Shown here in pieces: positions 1 through 8,865 of a DNA stretch of 64,000 nt. The position numbers were made by a program, and so were the translations under genes. Numbering within the stretch: position 1 is the stretch's first letter; the number at the start of each line of letters is the position of its first letter. Source of the stretch: Bog-1198 sp963727045 (lineage in GTDB: Bacteria > Pseudomonadota > Gammaproteobacteria > Steroidobacterales > Steroidobacteraceae). The notes below the pieces were generated by a model. That model saw only the letters and a program-made list of their open reading frames with translations. It was not told where the DNA came from and did not search any database. The stretch spans positions 868,001-932,000 of the forward strand of contig CAVSES010000002.1 in assembly GCA_963727045.1 (NCBI GenBank), in the 5' to 3' direction.

Positions 1-1
1 C

Positions 2-1486
2 GGTGAGCCCCGTACGCTGGACCCTCAAATGGCAGAGGACACTTTTTCGTTCCCTGTTCTTCGCGATCTTTATGAGGGCCTCACTGCCGAGGATCGCAAT
101 GGACAAATCGTGCCCGGCGCCGCGGAGAAATGGACGGTCGACAAGACGGGCACCGTCTACACATTTCTAATTCGTTCAAATGCCAAGTGGTCCGATGGCG
201 ACCCCACCACAGCTGCTGAGTTTGTTCAGGGACTGCAACGTGCTGTTGATCCGCGAACGGCTTCTGGATCGTCTGCACTGTTGGCTGTAATTAGAGGTGC
301 CAGCGACATCATTGCAGGACGCAAGAAGGTCTCCGAGCTAGGAGTGACTGCGCTTGGTCAGTCCTCCTTGCGCATCGAACTCGAGCATCCAGCTCCATTT
401 GTATTACAAGTACTATCTCAGCCTATTGGCGCACCAATGCATCTGCACGCCACAAGTGATGCAAGCGTGGGATCTGAAAAGCTAAAGATTTCCAACGGCG
501 CCTACACTTTGGTAAGCAGAATTCCAGGCTCGTTTATAGAGTTGTCCCGTAATCCAAATTATTGGGATGCGTCAAACGTCTTGATCGAGCGCGTTCGATA
601 CATAAATGCGGAGTCGGAGGCAACTGAGATACGTGAGTATGTCGCCGGTCAAGTGGACATGACATCGGCAATTCCGGCGCCCGATCTTGATCGAGTCAAG
701 CAAAAATATGGCGGTGAGATTCAGACCGCGCCAATCTTAGGGACACTTTATCTTGGATTAGACGTCACCGAAGCGCCTCTTCGCGACAATCATGACCTTC
801 GTCAGGCACTCTCAATGGCTGTCGACAGAGACTTGATAGCGGAACATGTCACTGTTGGGGTAACACCCGCCTACTCATTTGTGGCCGACGGTATAAGTGC
901 GTACACGCCTCCCACATACCAGTGGTCCAAATGGCCTCGCGAGCGTCAGCTAGCGTATGCGCGGACTCTGTTCGCGCATACTGGTTATTCCGAAAAGAAG
1001 CCGCTCCATCTTACGTTATATTTCAATACTGGTGAAAGCATTCAACGAATCATGATTGCGATAGCCGCAAGCTGGAAACAAAACCTCGGCGTTATAACAG
1101 ACCTAGTTAGTGATGAGTTTCGCGTATTCCTGGCAGGCAGAAAGGACCACAGGCGCTGGGACGTCGCTCGCCTAGGTTGGTATGCGGATTATGATGATCC
1201 GGCGAGCTTCCTTGAGGTTCTCTCAAGAGACAACAGCCAAAATGACCCGGGTTACGCGAGTTCCGAGTTCAATAGGCTAATTGACGCTGCCCGCGTTGAG
1301 GCAAATCCCGAAAAGCGCATTTCGGTCTTGCAAAACGCCGAGGAAGTAATGCTCAACGATTATCCGATAATTCCCGTATATTTCTATACGGCTCGACGTC
1401 TAGTGAAGCCGTACGTAGGTGGCGCCGAGATTACTCCTTTGAATCACACCTATTCAAAGCACTTATATTGGAAGACAGCACCCTAA
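2..1486 (+). CDS. ABC transporter substrate-binding protein, family 5 (OppA-like), 5' partial
   Basis: Periplasmic solute-binding protein of the oligopeptide/dipeptide (SBP_bac_5) family, which delivers peptides or similar solutes to an ABC permease. The reading frame is open from base 2, and the residues before the first internal ATG at 29 (GEPRTLDPQMAED) match the usual N-terminal motif of the mature protein, so the true start and signal peptide lie outside the window. Further family features are LSRNPNYWDA, LRQALSMAVDR and a C-terminal ADYDDPASFLEVL stretch. Base composition differs from the neighbours: positions 481-540 hold 27 G/C in 60, against 41 in 60 at 2521-2580. This suggests recent acquisition. 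No permease or ATPase partner is visible downstream. Confidence 0.9.
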   Translation, partial: GEPRTLDPQMAEDTFSFPVLRDLYEGLTAEDRNGQIVPGAAEKWTVDKTGTVYTFLIRSNAKWSDGDPTTAAEFVQGLQRAVDPRTASGSSALLAVIRGASDIIAGRKKVSELGVTALGQSSLRIELEHPAPFVLQVLSQPIGAPMHLHATSDASVGSEKLKISNGAYTLVSRIPGSFIELSRNPNYWDASNVLIERVRYINAESEATEIREYVAGQVDMTSAIPAPDLDRVKQKYGGEIQTAPILGTLYLGLDVTEAPLRDNHDLRQALSMAVDRDLIAEHVTVGVTPAYSFVADGISAYTPPTYQWSKWPRERQLAYARTLFAHTGYSEKKPLHLTLYFNTGESIQRIMIAIAASWKQNLGVITDLVSDEFRVFLAGRKDHRRWDVARLGWYADYDDPASFLEVLSRDNSQNDPGYASSEFNRLIDAARVEANPEKRISVLQNAEEVMLNDYPIIPVYFYTARRLVKPYVGGAEITPLNHTYSKHLYWKTAP

Positions 1487-1580
1487 GCATTTACTAACCA
1501 TCACACTCTAGCGCGTTGCCACGAACCGACTTGGCGCCGTAGGACATATTTAATAGGGTGACAGGCAATAGCTGAAATCT

Positions 1581-2696
1581 GTGCATGAGCACCTACAACT
1601 CTTCCGCCACCTAGTCCGCCCTGCCCGCGGCGGATCCGCGGCAGTCATCGTCGTCTTTTCGGTGCTTCTTTCATTTGCCGCGCGCGCCGGCATCATGGGC
1701 CTTCCTATGGTGCTGATCTTGGGTTCGTGGTTCTTCAAATACGCATACATCGTGTTCGACCAAACCGTCCGCGGATTCGACGAGCCGCCGACTCTCGACA
1801 TTCAGATGTTGAATCCCCTCGATGAGCAGCGCCCGCTCGCCCAGGTCGTCATCTTAGGCCTGATTTATGTCGCTGTGAATTTCGCGCAGGCAAGGATGGG
1901 CCCGGACGTGGGCTGGATCATCGCCATCGTGGCCCTGCTCCTCCTTCCCGCCTCCGTGGCCATCCTCGGGCTCGAGAGCAACGCTCTCAAGGCGGCATAC
2001 CCCGTGGCCTGGGTACGAATGGCGGTGCGTTTGGGTCCAATGTACCTCCTCGTGCTCGTGATCTTCGCCGCTTACGTAGTGCTTAGCGTGTTGCTGACGT
2101 ATTGGCAACTGTGGTTGCCGCTGCGAATCGCGATATACATGTTTTGCATTCTGTCGATATTCAGCGTTCTGGGCGGCGCGCTTTACGAACGGCGCGACGA
2201 ACTGGGGCTCGAGGTCTGGGCCTCTCCCGAGCGCACCGAGGATCTCCAGCGCAAACAGGTGCTGCGCGACAGCGAAAGAGAGGTGTTGGAAGCCTACGGT
2301 CAGATGCGCGCGGGATCGCATACTCACGCCTGGGAGCTGTTGCAATCCTGGCTGTCGAGCCGCGGCAATGCCGCGGACGATTACCGCTGGCTGTGCGGCC
2401 GCGTCGCAACCTGGAGCGATCCGCGCTACGTGACCCGGCTCACCGAGGACTACGTCGACCGGTTGCTTACCTTGAAGCGAAGCGGCGAAGCGCTCGACGT
2501 CGTGGCGGCGCGCCTGGCGCACGACCCGTCCTTTCGCCCGAAATCCGCGACCGCCACGCTCGAGATTGCGCGCATCGCCGCCGCTGGGGGCGGAAAGGCA
2601 TCCGTGGCGCGGGCTCTCCTCTCGGATTTTGCCGCGCGCTTCGCGGGTGATCCCAACCTCGCCGCGGCCACGGCACTTTCCCGTCATCTGGGCTGA
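1581..2696 (+). CDS. Multi-pass membrane protein of unknown function
   Basis: A 371-residue protein with about five or six hydrophobic helices in the N-terminal half (roughly residues 20-60, 85-130 and 150-200), followed by a soluble C-terminal half rich in charged and alanine residues that reads like helical TPR-type repeats. I do not recognise a named family. The frame starts with GTG at 1581, and no better ATG lies near it. It sits 94 bases after the OppA-like gene and 86 bases before the ATP-grasp gene, so it could be a free-standing gene or the first member of the following cluster. It resembles proteobacterial membrane proteins annotated only as hypothetical. Confidence 0.75.
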   Translation: MHEHLQLFRHLVRPARGGSAAVIVVFSVLLSFAARAGIMGLPMVLILGSWFFKYAYIVFDQTVRGFDEPPTLDIQMLNPLDEQRPLAQVVILGLIYVAVNFAQARMGPDVGWIIAIVALLLLPASVAILGLESNALKAAYPVAWVRMAVRLGPMYLLVLVIFAAYVVLSVLLTYWQLWLPLRIAIYMFCILSIFSVLGGALYERRDELGLEVWASPERTEDLQRKQVLRDSEREVLEAYGQMRAGSHTHAWELLQSWLSSRGNAADDYRWLCGRVATWSDPRYVTRLTEDYVDRLLTLKRSGEALDVVAARLAHDPSFRPKSATATLEIARIAAAGGGKASVARALLSDFAARFAGDPNLAAATALSRHLG

Positions 2697-2782
2697 CGGC
2701 GCACCAAAGCCGAGCCCCCGCACGCCGGCCGCGCGTTGAGTTGGTGCATCGTTGCGGCTGCTTGCCGCTAAGTACATGATTC

Positions 2783-4255
2783 ATGTCTGGTCGGGCAGAT
2801 GGCACGAATCTCGCTCGGCTTTCACTCAAAGGGGGAGTTCTGGGCAGCAGGCCGTACAACGAAATGACCGTGGGCGATGGCACGGCTCGTGCGCACTACA
2901 CGCGTTACTCGCACTGGCTTGAATCGCAGCTCCCGGAGCGGCTGGCGCAGAAGCGCGCGGAAGCCGATGCGCTGTTTCATCGCGTTGGCATCACGTTCGC
3001 CGTGTACGGCCAGGAGGAAGGTGCGGAGCGCCTCATCCCCTTCGATATCGTGCCGCGCGTGCTGCCGCGGGAAGAATGGATCCGGCTCGAAGGGGGCTTG
3101 AAGCAGCGGGTCCGCGCGCTCAACGCTTTCATCCACGACGTCTATCATGACCAGCAGATTTTGAAGGCGGGCGTGATTCCCGCCGAACAGATCCTGTGCA
3201 ACTCGCAGTACCGCCCCGAAATGCAGGGCGTCGATGTGCCCGGAGGCATATACGCGCACATCGCCGGCATCGACATCGTGCGCGACGATGCGGGCGAATT
3301 CTGCGTTCTCGAGGACAACTTGCGCGTCCCCTCCGGCGTCTCGTACATGCTCGAGAACCGCAAGATGATGATGCGGCTGTTTCCCGAACTCTTCTCCGGG
3401 CATCGCGTGGCCCCGGTCGATCACTATCCCGACGTGTTGCTCGACAACCTGCGCAGCGTTGCGCCCACCGGGGTGGCCGATCCTACGGTCGTGCTGTTGA
3501 CCGCGGGGGCCCACAACAGCGCCTATTTTGAACATGCCTTCCTGGCACAGCAGATGGGCATCGAGCTTGTGGAGGGTCAGGACCTCTTCGTCCGCGACGA
3601 AGCGGTCTTCATGCGCACCACACAGGGTCCGCAGCGCGTCGATGTGATCTACCGCCGCATCGACGATGATTTCTTGGATCCTCTGGTGTTCCGGCCCGAC
3701 TCGATGCTGGGGGTGCCCGGGCTCCTGACCGCCTACCGCGCCGGCCACATCACCATCGCCAATGCCATCGGCACCGGCATCGCCGACGACAAGTCGGTTT
3801 ACCCCTACGTGCCCGACATGATCCGCTTCTATCTGGGTCAGGCGCCCATCATCGGCAACGTGCATACCTGGATCCTGAGCCGTCCGGAGGATAAGGAGTA
3901 CGTGCTCGCTCACCTGCCGGAACTCGTGGTGAAGGAAGTCCACGGCGCCGGCGGTTATGGAATGCTCATCGGTCCCGCCGCCACGAAGGCCGAAATCGAC
4001 GGATTTCGCGGGCAGATCATCGCCACGCCGGAGCGCTACATCGCGCAGCCGACGCTGGCGCTCTCCACCTGCCCCACCTTCAGCGACGCTCAACTGGCTC
4101 CCCGGCACATCGATCTGCGGCCCTTCGTGCTGTCCGGCCGCGATGTCACCATCGTGCCGGGCGGACTTACCCGGGTGGCGCTGCGCGCGGGGTCCCTCGT
4201 GGTCAACTCCTCGCAGGGCGGCGGCACCAAGGACACCTGGGTGCTGGAAACCTGA
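2783..4255 (+). CDS. Circularly permuted ATP-grasp family protein (COG2308)
   Basis: A member of the circularly permuted ATP-grasp family (formerly DUF404/DUF407), predicted to form amide bonds in an ATP-dependent way. Diagnostic stretches are RPYNEM near residue 27, FDIVPRVLPREEW, LRVPSGVSYMLENR, VIYRRIDDDF, LANAIGTGIADDKS-like sequence (here IANAIGTGIADDKS) and the C-terminal VNSSQGGGTKDTWVL. The start at 2783 keeps the conserved PYNEM segment; the ATG at 2864 would lose it. The stop overlaps the start of the alpha-E gene (TGATG), which implies translational coupling. Linkage to transglutaminase and Anbu peptidase marks a known but functionally unresolved genomic association. The substrate is unknown. 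Confidence 0.93.
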   Translation: MSGRADGTNLARLSLKGGVLGSRPYNEMTVGDGTARAHYTRYSHWLESQLPERLAQKRAEADALFHRVGITFAVYGQEEGAERLIPFDIVPRVLPREEWIRLEGGLKQRVRALNAFIHDVYHDQQILKAGVIPAEQILCNSQYRPEMQGVDVPGGIYAHIAGIDIVRDDAGEFCVLEDNLRVPSGVSYMLENRKMMMRLFPELFSGHRVAPVDHYPDVLLDNLRSVAPTGVADPTVVLLTAGAHNSAYFEHAFLAQQMGIELVEGQDLFVRDEAVFMRTTQGPQRVDVIYRRIDDDFLDPLVFRPDSMLGVPGLLTAYRAGHITIANAIGTGIADDKSVYPYVPDMIRFYLGQAPIIGNVHTWILSRPEDKEYVLAHLPELVVKEVHGAGGYGMLIGPAATKAEIDGFRGQIIATPERYIAQPTLALSTCPTFSDAQLAPRHIDLRPFVLSGRDVTIVPGGLTRVALRAGSLVVNSSQGGGTKDTWVLET

Positions 4256-5202
4256 TGCTGAGCCGCACCGCCGATCACCTCTACTGGATGTCGCGCTACA
4301 TCGAACGCGCCGAGAGCCTGGCGCGCCTGGTGGATGCGCATTACCGCATGTCGCTGCTGCCGCATTCCGGGGAAACCCTGAGCCAATCACTGCGTTCGAC
4401 CATGCTTGCCCTGCAAATGGAAGATGCCTACCAAGAGCGGCACGATGCCATCGAGCCGCGCGCCGTGTTCGAGTTCGTGAGCCTCGATCGCGACTTCGGC
4501 GGCAGCATCTTGAGCTGCCTGCGTGTGGCGCGCGAGAATGCGCGTGCCGTGCGCGGCTCGCTGACCTCGGAGCTCTGGGAAACCCTGAACTCCACCTGGC
4601 TCGAGGCCCGATCAATCGCCTCGCGGCGCGCATCGAACCCGGATATCGGGCAATTCGTCGAGTGGGTCAAGGAGCGCTCGCACCTCACCCGCGGCGTCAC
4701 CATCGGCACCATGATGCGCGACGAGGCCTTTCATTTCACGCGCATCGGCACCTTTCTCGAGCGCGCCGACAGCACCGCCCGCATCTTGAAGTCGCATCAA
4801 AGCGACCTCGTGCCGGGCGCGGACGCGAGCGTCGTGCCCGACCCGTTCGAATGGAGCGTTCTGCTGCGGGCGCTGTCCGCCTTCGAGGTCTATCGCCGCG
4901 CGTATCGTGACGTGATTACGCCGTTCAAGGTGGCGCAGCTTCTCATCCTGCGCGATGACATGCCGCGCTCGCTCCTGCGCTGCTGCAAGGAGGTGTATCA
5001 AAACTTGAAGTCGGTGGCGAACGAGCAATCCGCGGAAACCGAGCGGCGCGCCGGTGAGATGCATGCCCTGTTGCATTTTACCCGGATGGAGGAAATCATC
5101 GCCGGCGGGTTGCCGCAGTTCCTCGACAGGTTTCTCGCCCGGCTGCGCGATCTGGGCGATCGCATCGCGTCGGATTTTCTGTTGCCCCCCGCAGAGGCTT
5201 GA
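4255..5202 (+). CDS. Alpha-E domain protein (COG2307, DUF403)
   Basis: An all-helical alpha-E family protein of 315 residues, the near-constant partner of COG2308 ATP-grasp proteins. It opens with the typical MLSRTADHLYWMSRYIERAE stretch, and it carries HFTRIGTFLERADSTARIL in the middle and a FEVYRRAYRD segment later. No enzymatic activity is established for the family; it may bind or present the ligated product. Its start codon overlaps the ATP-grasp stop by one base and the transglutaminase gene begins 5 bases after it, so the three genes form one translation unit. Confidence 0.93.
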   Translation: MLSRTADHLYWMSRYIERAESLARLVDAHYRMSLLPHSGETLSQSLRSTMLALQMEDAYQERHDAIEPRAVFEFVSLDRDFGGSILSCLRVARENARAVRGSLTSELWETLNSTWLEARSIASRRASNPDIGQFVEWVKERSHLTRGVTIGTMMRDEAFHFTRIGTFLERADSTARILKSHQSDLVPGADASVVPDPFEWSVLLRALSAFEVYRRAYRDVITPFKVAQLLILRDDMPRSLLRCCKEVYQNLKSVANEQSAETERRAGEMHALLHFTRMEEIIAGGLPQFLDRFLARLRDLGDRIASDFLLPPAEA

Positions 5203-5206
5203 AGTT

Positions 5207-6013
5207 ATGCAGATGCACATCCGTCATGAGACGCGCTATCGCTACGAGCGTCCCGTCAAATACAGCGTACAAAGTCTGCACTTGACGCCGCGCCGCGATT
5301 GGAGCCAGCGCGCATTGTCGTGGACCATCACCGCTCCGGGCCGGCGCCTCGAGCAGGTGGATGCCTACGGCAACATTGCGCATCTGCTCACCATCGAGGA
5401 GCCGCACCGTGAGATCCATATCGTGGTGCGCGGCGTGGTTGAGACCGTGGACAACGACGGACGCCAGGATGATGGACCGCTGTCGCCGCTTGCCTATCTC
5501 GCCTCCACGCCCCTGACGGCGCCCAACGATGAGCTGCGGGCATTTGCGCAGAGCGCGCTGCAAAATACCGCCGACCCCAAGAGCCGCGGCCACGCGCTGG
5601 CGGATGCGGTGTTCGGCGCCGTGCGCTACAAATCCGGCGCGAGCGATGTGCGGGACAGCGCGGCCCAGGCGTTTCGCAGCGGCGAAGGCGTCTGTCAGGA
5701 TCACGCTCATGTATTCATTGCCGCGGCCCGCGCCGCCGGAATGCCGGCGCGCTACGTCAGCGGGTATCTTTACACAGGGGACACCAGCGATGCCGCGAGC
5801 CACGCCTGGGTCGACGTGTGGCTCGGCGCGGAACTCGGCTGGCAGAGCATCGACGTGACGCACAAGCGCCCGGCCGTCGGAACGTACTGCCGCCTCGCCG
5901 TGGGGCGCGATTACTTGGACGCGGCACCTGTGCGCGGTGTGCGCCAGGGCGGCGGCGGCGAGATAATGGAAGCCAATGTGCTGGTCGCCGAGTCAGCCCA
6001 AGAACAGCAGTAA
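5207..6013 (+). CDS. Transglutaminase-like cysteine protease with bacterial N-terminal domain
   Basis: The protein has a bacterial transglutaminase-like N-terminal beta domain (about residues 1-85, beginning MQMHIRHETRYRYERPV), followed by a transglutaminase/peptidase core. The catalytic Cys lies in GEGVCQDHAHVF, His in ASHAWVDVWL and Asp in WQSIDVTHKRP, giving an intact Cys-His-Asp triad. Such proteins cleave or exchange amide bonds. Start 5207 lies 5 bases after the alpha-E stop, and ATG 5213 is an equally possible alternative. The position after ATP-grasp and alpha-E genes suggests it hydrolyses or transfers the bond they make. The polypeptide is expected to be cytoplasmic because no signal peptide is visible. 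Confidence 0.92.
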   Translation: MQMHIRHETRYRYERPVKYSVQSLHLTPRRDWSQRALSWTITAPGRRLEQVDAYGNIAHLLTIEEPHREIHIVVRGVVETVDNDGRQDDGPLSPLAYLASTPLTAPNDELRAFAQSALQNTADPKSRGHALADAVFGAVRYKSGASDVRDSAAQAFRSGEGVCQDHAHVFIAAARAAGMPARYVSGYLYTGDTSDAASHAWVDVWLGAELGWQSIDVTHKRPAVGTYCRLAVGRDYLDAAPVRGVRQGGGGEIMEANVLVAESAQEQQ

Positions 6014-6030
6014 CGGGTAGAATTTCGCGC

Positions 6031-6759
6031 ATGACTTACTGCGTCGGCTTGCTGGTCGATACCGGGCTCGTGATGCTCTCCGATTCGCGGACCAACGCCG
6101 GTGTCGACCAGATCAATACCTTTCGCAAGATGGCGACGTTCCAGCAGGCGAACGACCGGGTGCTGGTGCTGATGTCCGCCGGGAATCTCGCGGTCACCCA
6201 GGCAGTCGTCAACCTGCTGCACGAGACCCCGGGCCGCTTCGATGAGCCGACGCCGATCTTCCGGGCGACCAACATGTTCAACGCGGCCCGCGTGGTGGGC
6301 GACTGCCTGCGCGAAGTGCATGAACGCGACGCTGAATCCTTGCGCGAGCACGGCCACGAGTTCAATGGCACATTCATCCTGGGCGGCCAGATCCACGGTG
6401 AAGAGCCGCGCCTCTTTTACATCTATTCGGCCGGCAATTTCATCGAATCCTCCCCCGACACGCCCTACTTTCAGATCGGCGAAACCAAGTACGGCAAACC
6501 CATCATCGACCGGGTCATTTCCAGAAGCAGCAGCCTGGCGCAGGCCGCGAAATGCGCGCTCGTCTCCATGGATTCGACCATCCGCTCGAATCTGTCCGTG
6601 GGTCCGCCTCTCGACCTCGCCATCATCCGGCGCGATGAATACCGGATCGCCACCCATATCAGCATCGACATGGACAATGAATATTTCACGATGATCCGCA
6701 CGCGCTGGGGCTTTGCCCTTCAAGAAGTTTTCAGCGAGCTGCCGAATCCTAATTGGTAG
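6031..6759 (+). CDS. Proteasome-type peptidase, Anbu (COG3484)
   Basis: An HslV/proteasome-beta-like Ntn hydrolase of about 242 residues. It begins MTYCVGLLVDTGLVMLSDSR; after removal of Met, Thr1 becomes the nucleophile, with Asp17 in SDSRTNAG and the lysine in FRKM completing the proteasome-type active site. This is the signature of Anbu, a self-assembling peptidase that lacks a dedicated ATPase. Start 6031 is fixed by this N-terminal threonine. The gene lies 17 bases downstream of the transglutaminase, and the same gene order (ATP-grasp, alpha-E, transglutaminase, Anbu) is known in many proteobacteria. Its 3' end overlaps the convergent gene by 11 bases. Confidence 0.93.
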   Translation: MTYCVGLLVDTGLVMLSDSRTNAGVDQINTFRKMATFQQANDRVLVLMSAGNLAVTQAVVNLLHETPGRFDEPTPIFRATNMFNAARVVGDCLREVHERDAESLREHGHEFNGTFILGGQIHGEEPRLFYIYSAGNFIESSPDTPYFQIGETKYGKPIIDRVISRSSSLAQAAKCALVSMDSTIRSNLSVGPPLDLAIIRRDEYRIATHISIDMDNEYFTMIRTRWGFALQEVFSELPNPNW

Positions 6760-7414
6760 AAGGGGGCGGCTTCTTGCGCCCGGGCGCCGCGTCGGAATCG
6801 GCGCCGGGCACGCCCGATTTCCCGAGGCACACCGTGTGGGGCAGCATCGCGTTCGCTGCATTCGTGTTGGCCGCGGCAGTGGCGACTTGGTAGCAGTTCG
6901 ACGAGATCCACACGATCCAATCGCCGGACGGGGTCTTGAATACGGCGCCCGGGAGATGCCGCGTCCACGGCCACCAGGTCTCCTCCGCCGGCGACACGGT
7001 CAGGGTGTTCTCGCTCGGAGGCTGACGCGTGCGGATCTCGTAGGCCTGAACGGCGCGTCGCGCTTCCGCCTTCCAGTCGACGCCCCCGCCGCTGCCGTCG
7101 GCGTCGGAGACGGTGGGCGCCAGGACCGGTGAATCCGGATCGAGTGAGGGTTGCGCAACCGAGATTCCCGTGTTTCCGCTCAGGCGCTTGGGCCGGAAGT
7201 TCTCGGGGCGGACTTTCGGGACGCGCGGCGGCGGCAGGAACAGCACTTCAACGGGCGGGTTCGCCGCGAAGAAAATGCTCTGCGTTCGAGATCCCATCAT
7301 GAGTGCGGCGAGGACGGCCAGGTGGAATGCCACGACTCCGAACAAAGTCACGTAGCGGGCAGGTCCCCAGCCCCGGGCCTGATCCAATGGCAGACTTCGT
7401 TCGTGTGTGGGCAT
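6749..7414 (-). CDS. Single-pass membrane protein with TonB-like proline-rich linker
   Basis: A 221-residue protein with a short cytoplasmic N terminus, one transmembrane helix at about residues 22-42 and a proline-rich stretch (PPVEVLFLPPPRVPKV). This is followed by a periplasmic domain with WWPWTRHLPGAVFKTPSGDW and cysteines in SNCYQ and HTVCLG. The layout resembles TonB or other energy-transducing anchor proteins, but the C-terminal domain is not a recognisable TonB domain. No ExbB or ExbD gene is adjacent. It converges on and overlaps the Anbu gene by 11 bases. The function is unknown. Confidence 0.72.
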   Translation of the reverse strand: MPTHERSLPLDQARGWGPARYVTLFGVVAFHLAVLAALMMGSRTQSIFFAANPPVEVLFLPPPRVPKVRPENFRPKRLSGNTGISVAQPSLDPDSPVLAPTVSDADGSGGGVDWKAEARRAVQAYEIRTRQPPSENTLTVSPAEETWWPWTRHLPGAVFKTPSGDWIVWISSNCYQVATAAANTNAANAMLPHTVCLGKSGVPGADSDAAPGRKKPPPSTN

Positions 7415-7476
7415 CAGAACGTCCGGTGAGGGGACGTCTAATGATGGACCTTTTGCGCGGAATTTGGTTCCTGCCG

Positions 7477-8679
7477 CTAGTGCGCCCTTGCCAGGTCGAA
7501 ATCGTAGCCTGCGAGGGAACTCGGCTTGCCGAGCAGGTATCCTTGCGCGAAATCGACGCCGAGGGAGCGCATCGCCTCCAGCTCCGCATCCAATTCCACG
7601 GACTCCGCCACGGTTCGGATGCCAAGATCGCCCGCCATCCGCACGATCGCCGAAATCATGGCCCGCGCTACCCGGTCTGTGGGCGCCGCACCGACCAGCG
7701 CGCCGTCAATCTTGAAATAATGGGCGGGCATGGTTCGAAGGTAATCGATCGATGAGGCATGGCCGCCGAAATCATCCAACGCCACCTCGCACCCCAGGGC
7801 CTCGAGCCGCCTCATCGACTCTGACAAATTGAAATGGCCGGAGGAGGCAAATTGCTCCGTGATTTCGAAACACAGCGCCTGCGGCGGCAAGCCGCTCTTG
7901 GTCACGCAGGATTCAACATAGCTCACGAAATGGTCGTCCGACATCGATTGCGGCGCCACGTTGATCGAAAACACCGCCGGCACCCGCGCCCAGGATTGGC
8001 GGTTGTTGACCAGCCAGACCAGGAGCGTGCGCACCACCCACCGGTCGATGGCGGGCATGAGGTGCCGATCCGCCGCCGTGCGCAGGAACGCGCGCGGCTC
8101 GAGCAATCCGCCGTCCGATGTCCTCAAGCGCAACAGCACTTCGTAGTGGGCAAGGCCCCCGGCCCCGTGCAGCGAACAAATGGGTTGCAGGAAGAGTTCG
8201 AAGCGCTCGGCGTGCAGCGCGTTCTCGATCAGTGCCAGCTGCTCCTGGTCCTGTCGCGGCAAGGAGGGCAGGGCGCCGCGTCGTTCGAATTCGGCGGCCA
8301 CGCAAACCAATATCGGCCGGAGCCGCGACTCCAGGGATTCGACCGTGCGATCATCGACGATGAGCGAATCGACGCTGAGGCGCATCGCGCCATTCATGCG
8401 TCCCTGGGCGTCGCGCACCTGGATCACGGCGGCGTAGCGGTCACCGTCGTGCGAACCGTTGGACACTTCCGAATCGCCGGCAAGCGCTTCCTCAACCAGT
8501 TGATGATCTTCGGGCGACAGGAAATCCTCGCTCATCCACAGCGTATCGGCTTTCAAATCGTGGAAGGACACGCCGCAGACCTCGGGCGCCAGCGCACGAA
8601 TGACCTGCGCCAACGCCGCGAGCGTTTTGCTCGAATCTGCTTGCGCAGCATCGATCAGCCTGATGGTCACGTCCGGCAC
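7477..8679 (-). CDS. EAL-domain cyclic-di-GMP phosphodiesterase
   Basis: Residues about 1-140 form an unassigned, possibly sensory, N-terminal domain; residues about 150-395 form an EAL domain that hydrolyses c-di-GMP. Catalytic motifs are largely intact: EVLLRL (the EAL position reads EVL), the metal ligands in SINVAP and FEITEQ, DDFGG, KIDG, the late glutamate in AESVE and the closing QGYLLGKP. No GGDEF domain or membrane segment is present, so this is probably a soluble enzyme that lowers c-di-GMP in response to an unknown signal. Start is GTG at 8679. It sits between two same-strand genes with no obvious operon partner. Confidence 0.92.
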   Translation of the reverse strand: MPDVTIRLIDAAQADSSKTLAALAQVIRALAPEVCGVSFHDLKADTLWMSEDFLSPEDHQLVEEALAGDSEVSNGSHDGDRYAAVIQVRDAQGRMNGAMRLSVDSLIVDDRTVESLESRLRPILVCVAAEFERRGALPSLPRQDQEQLALIENALHAERFELFLQPICSLHGAGGLAHYEVLLRLRTSDGGLLEPRAFLRTAADRHLMPAIDRWVVRTLLVWLVNNRQSWARVPAVFSINVAPQSMSDDHFVSYVESCVTKSGLPPQALCFEITEQFASSGHFNLSESMRRLEALGCEVALDDFGGHASSIDYLRTMPAHYFKIDGALVGAAPTDRVARAMISAIVRMAGDLGIRTVAESVELDAELEAMRSLGVDFAQGYLLGKPSSLAGYDFDLARAH

Positions 8680-8865
8680 CTACGAGAGTTCAATTCCGAG
8701 GCCATGGTACGGCGCGGACGGGCGGTGAGGGATGTCGCGGGCCGGCGACGTATGACCCGGGCGACATATGAAAGGATGCTTCGCAGCCGCATGCTCAAAT
8801 CGGTGATTTCCTCGAATTAAGTCAAAACGGACCCGCACTCAGATGCGCGCGCCAGGCTGCTTTCT

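Noticed and set aside
2822..4633. 603-residue minus-strand frame opposite the ATP-grasp and alpha-E genes
   Set aside because: It has shadow-type composition (His/Arg/Gly-rich), no domains, and the plus-strand genes are clearly real.
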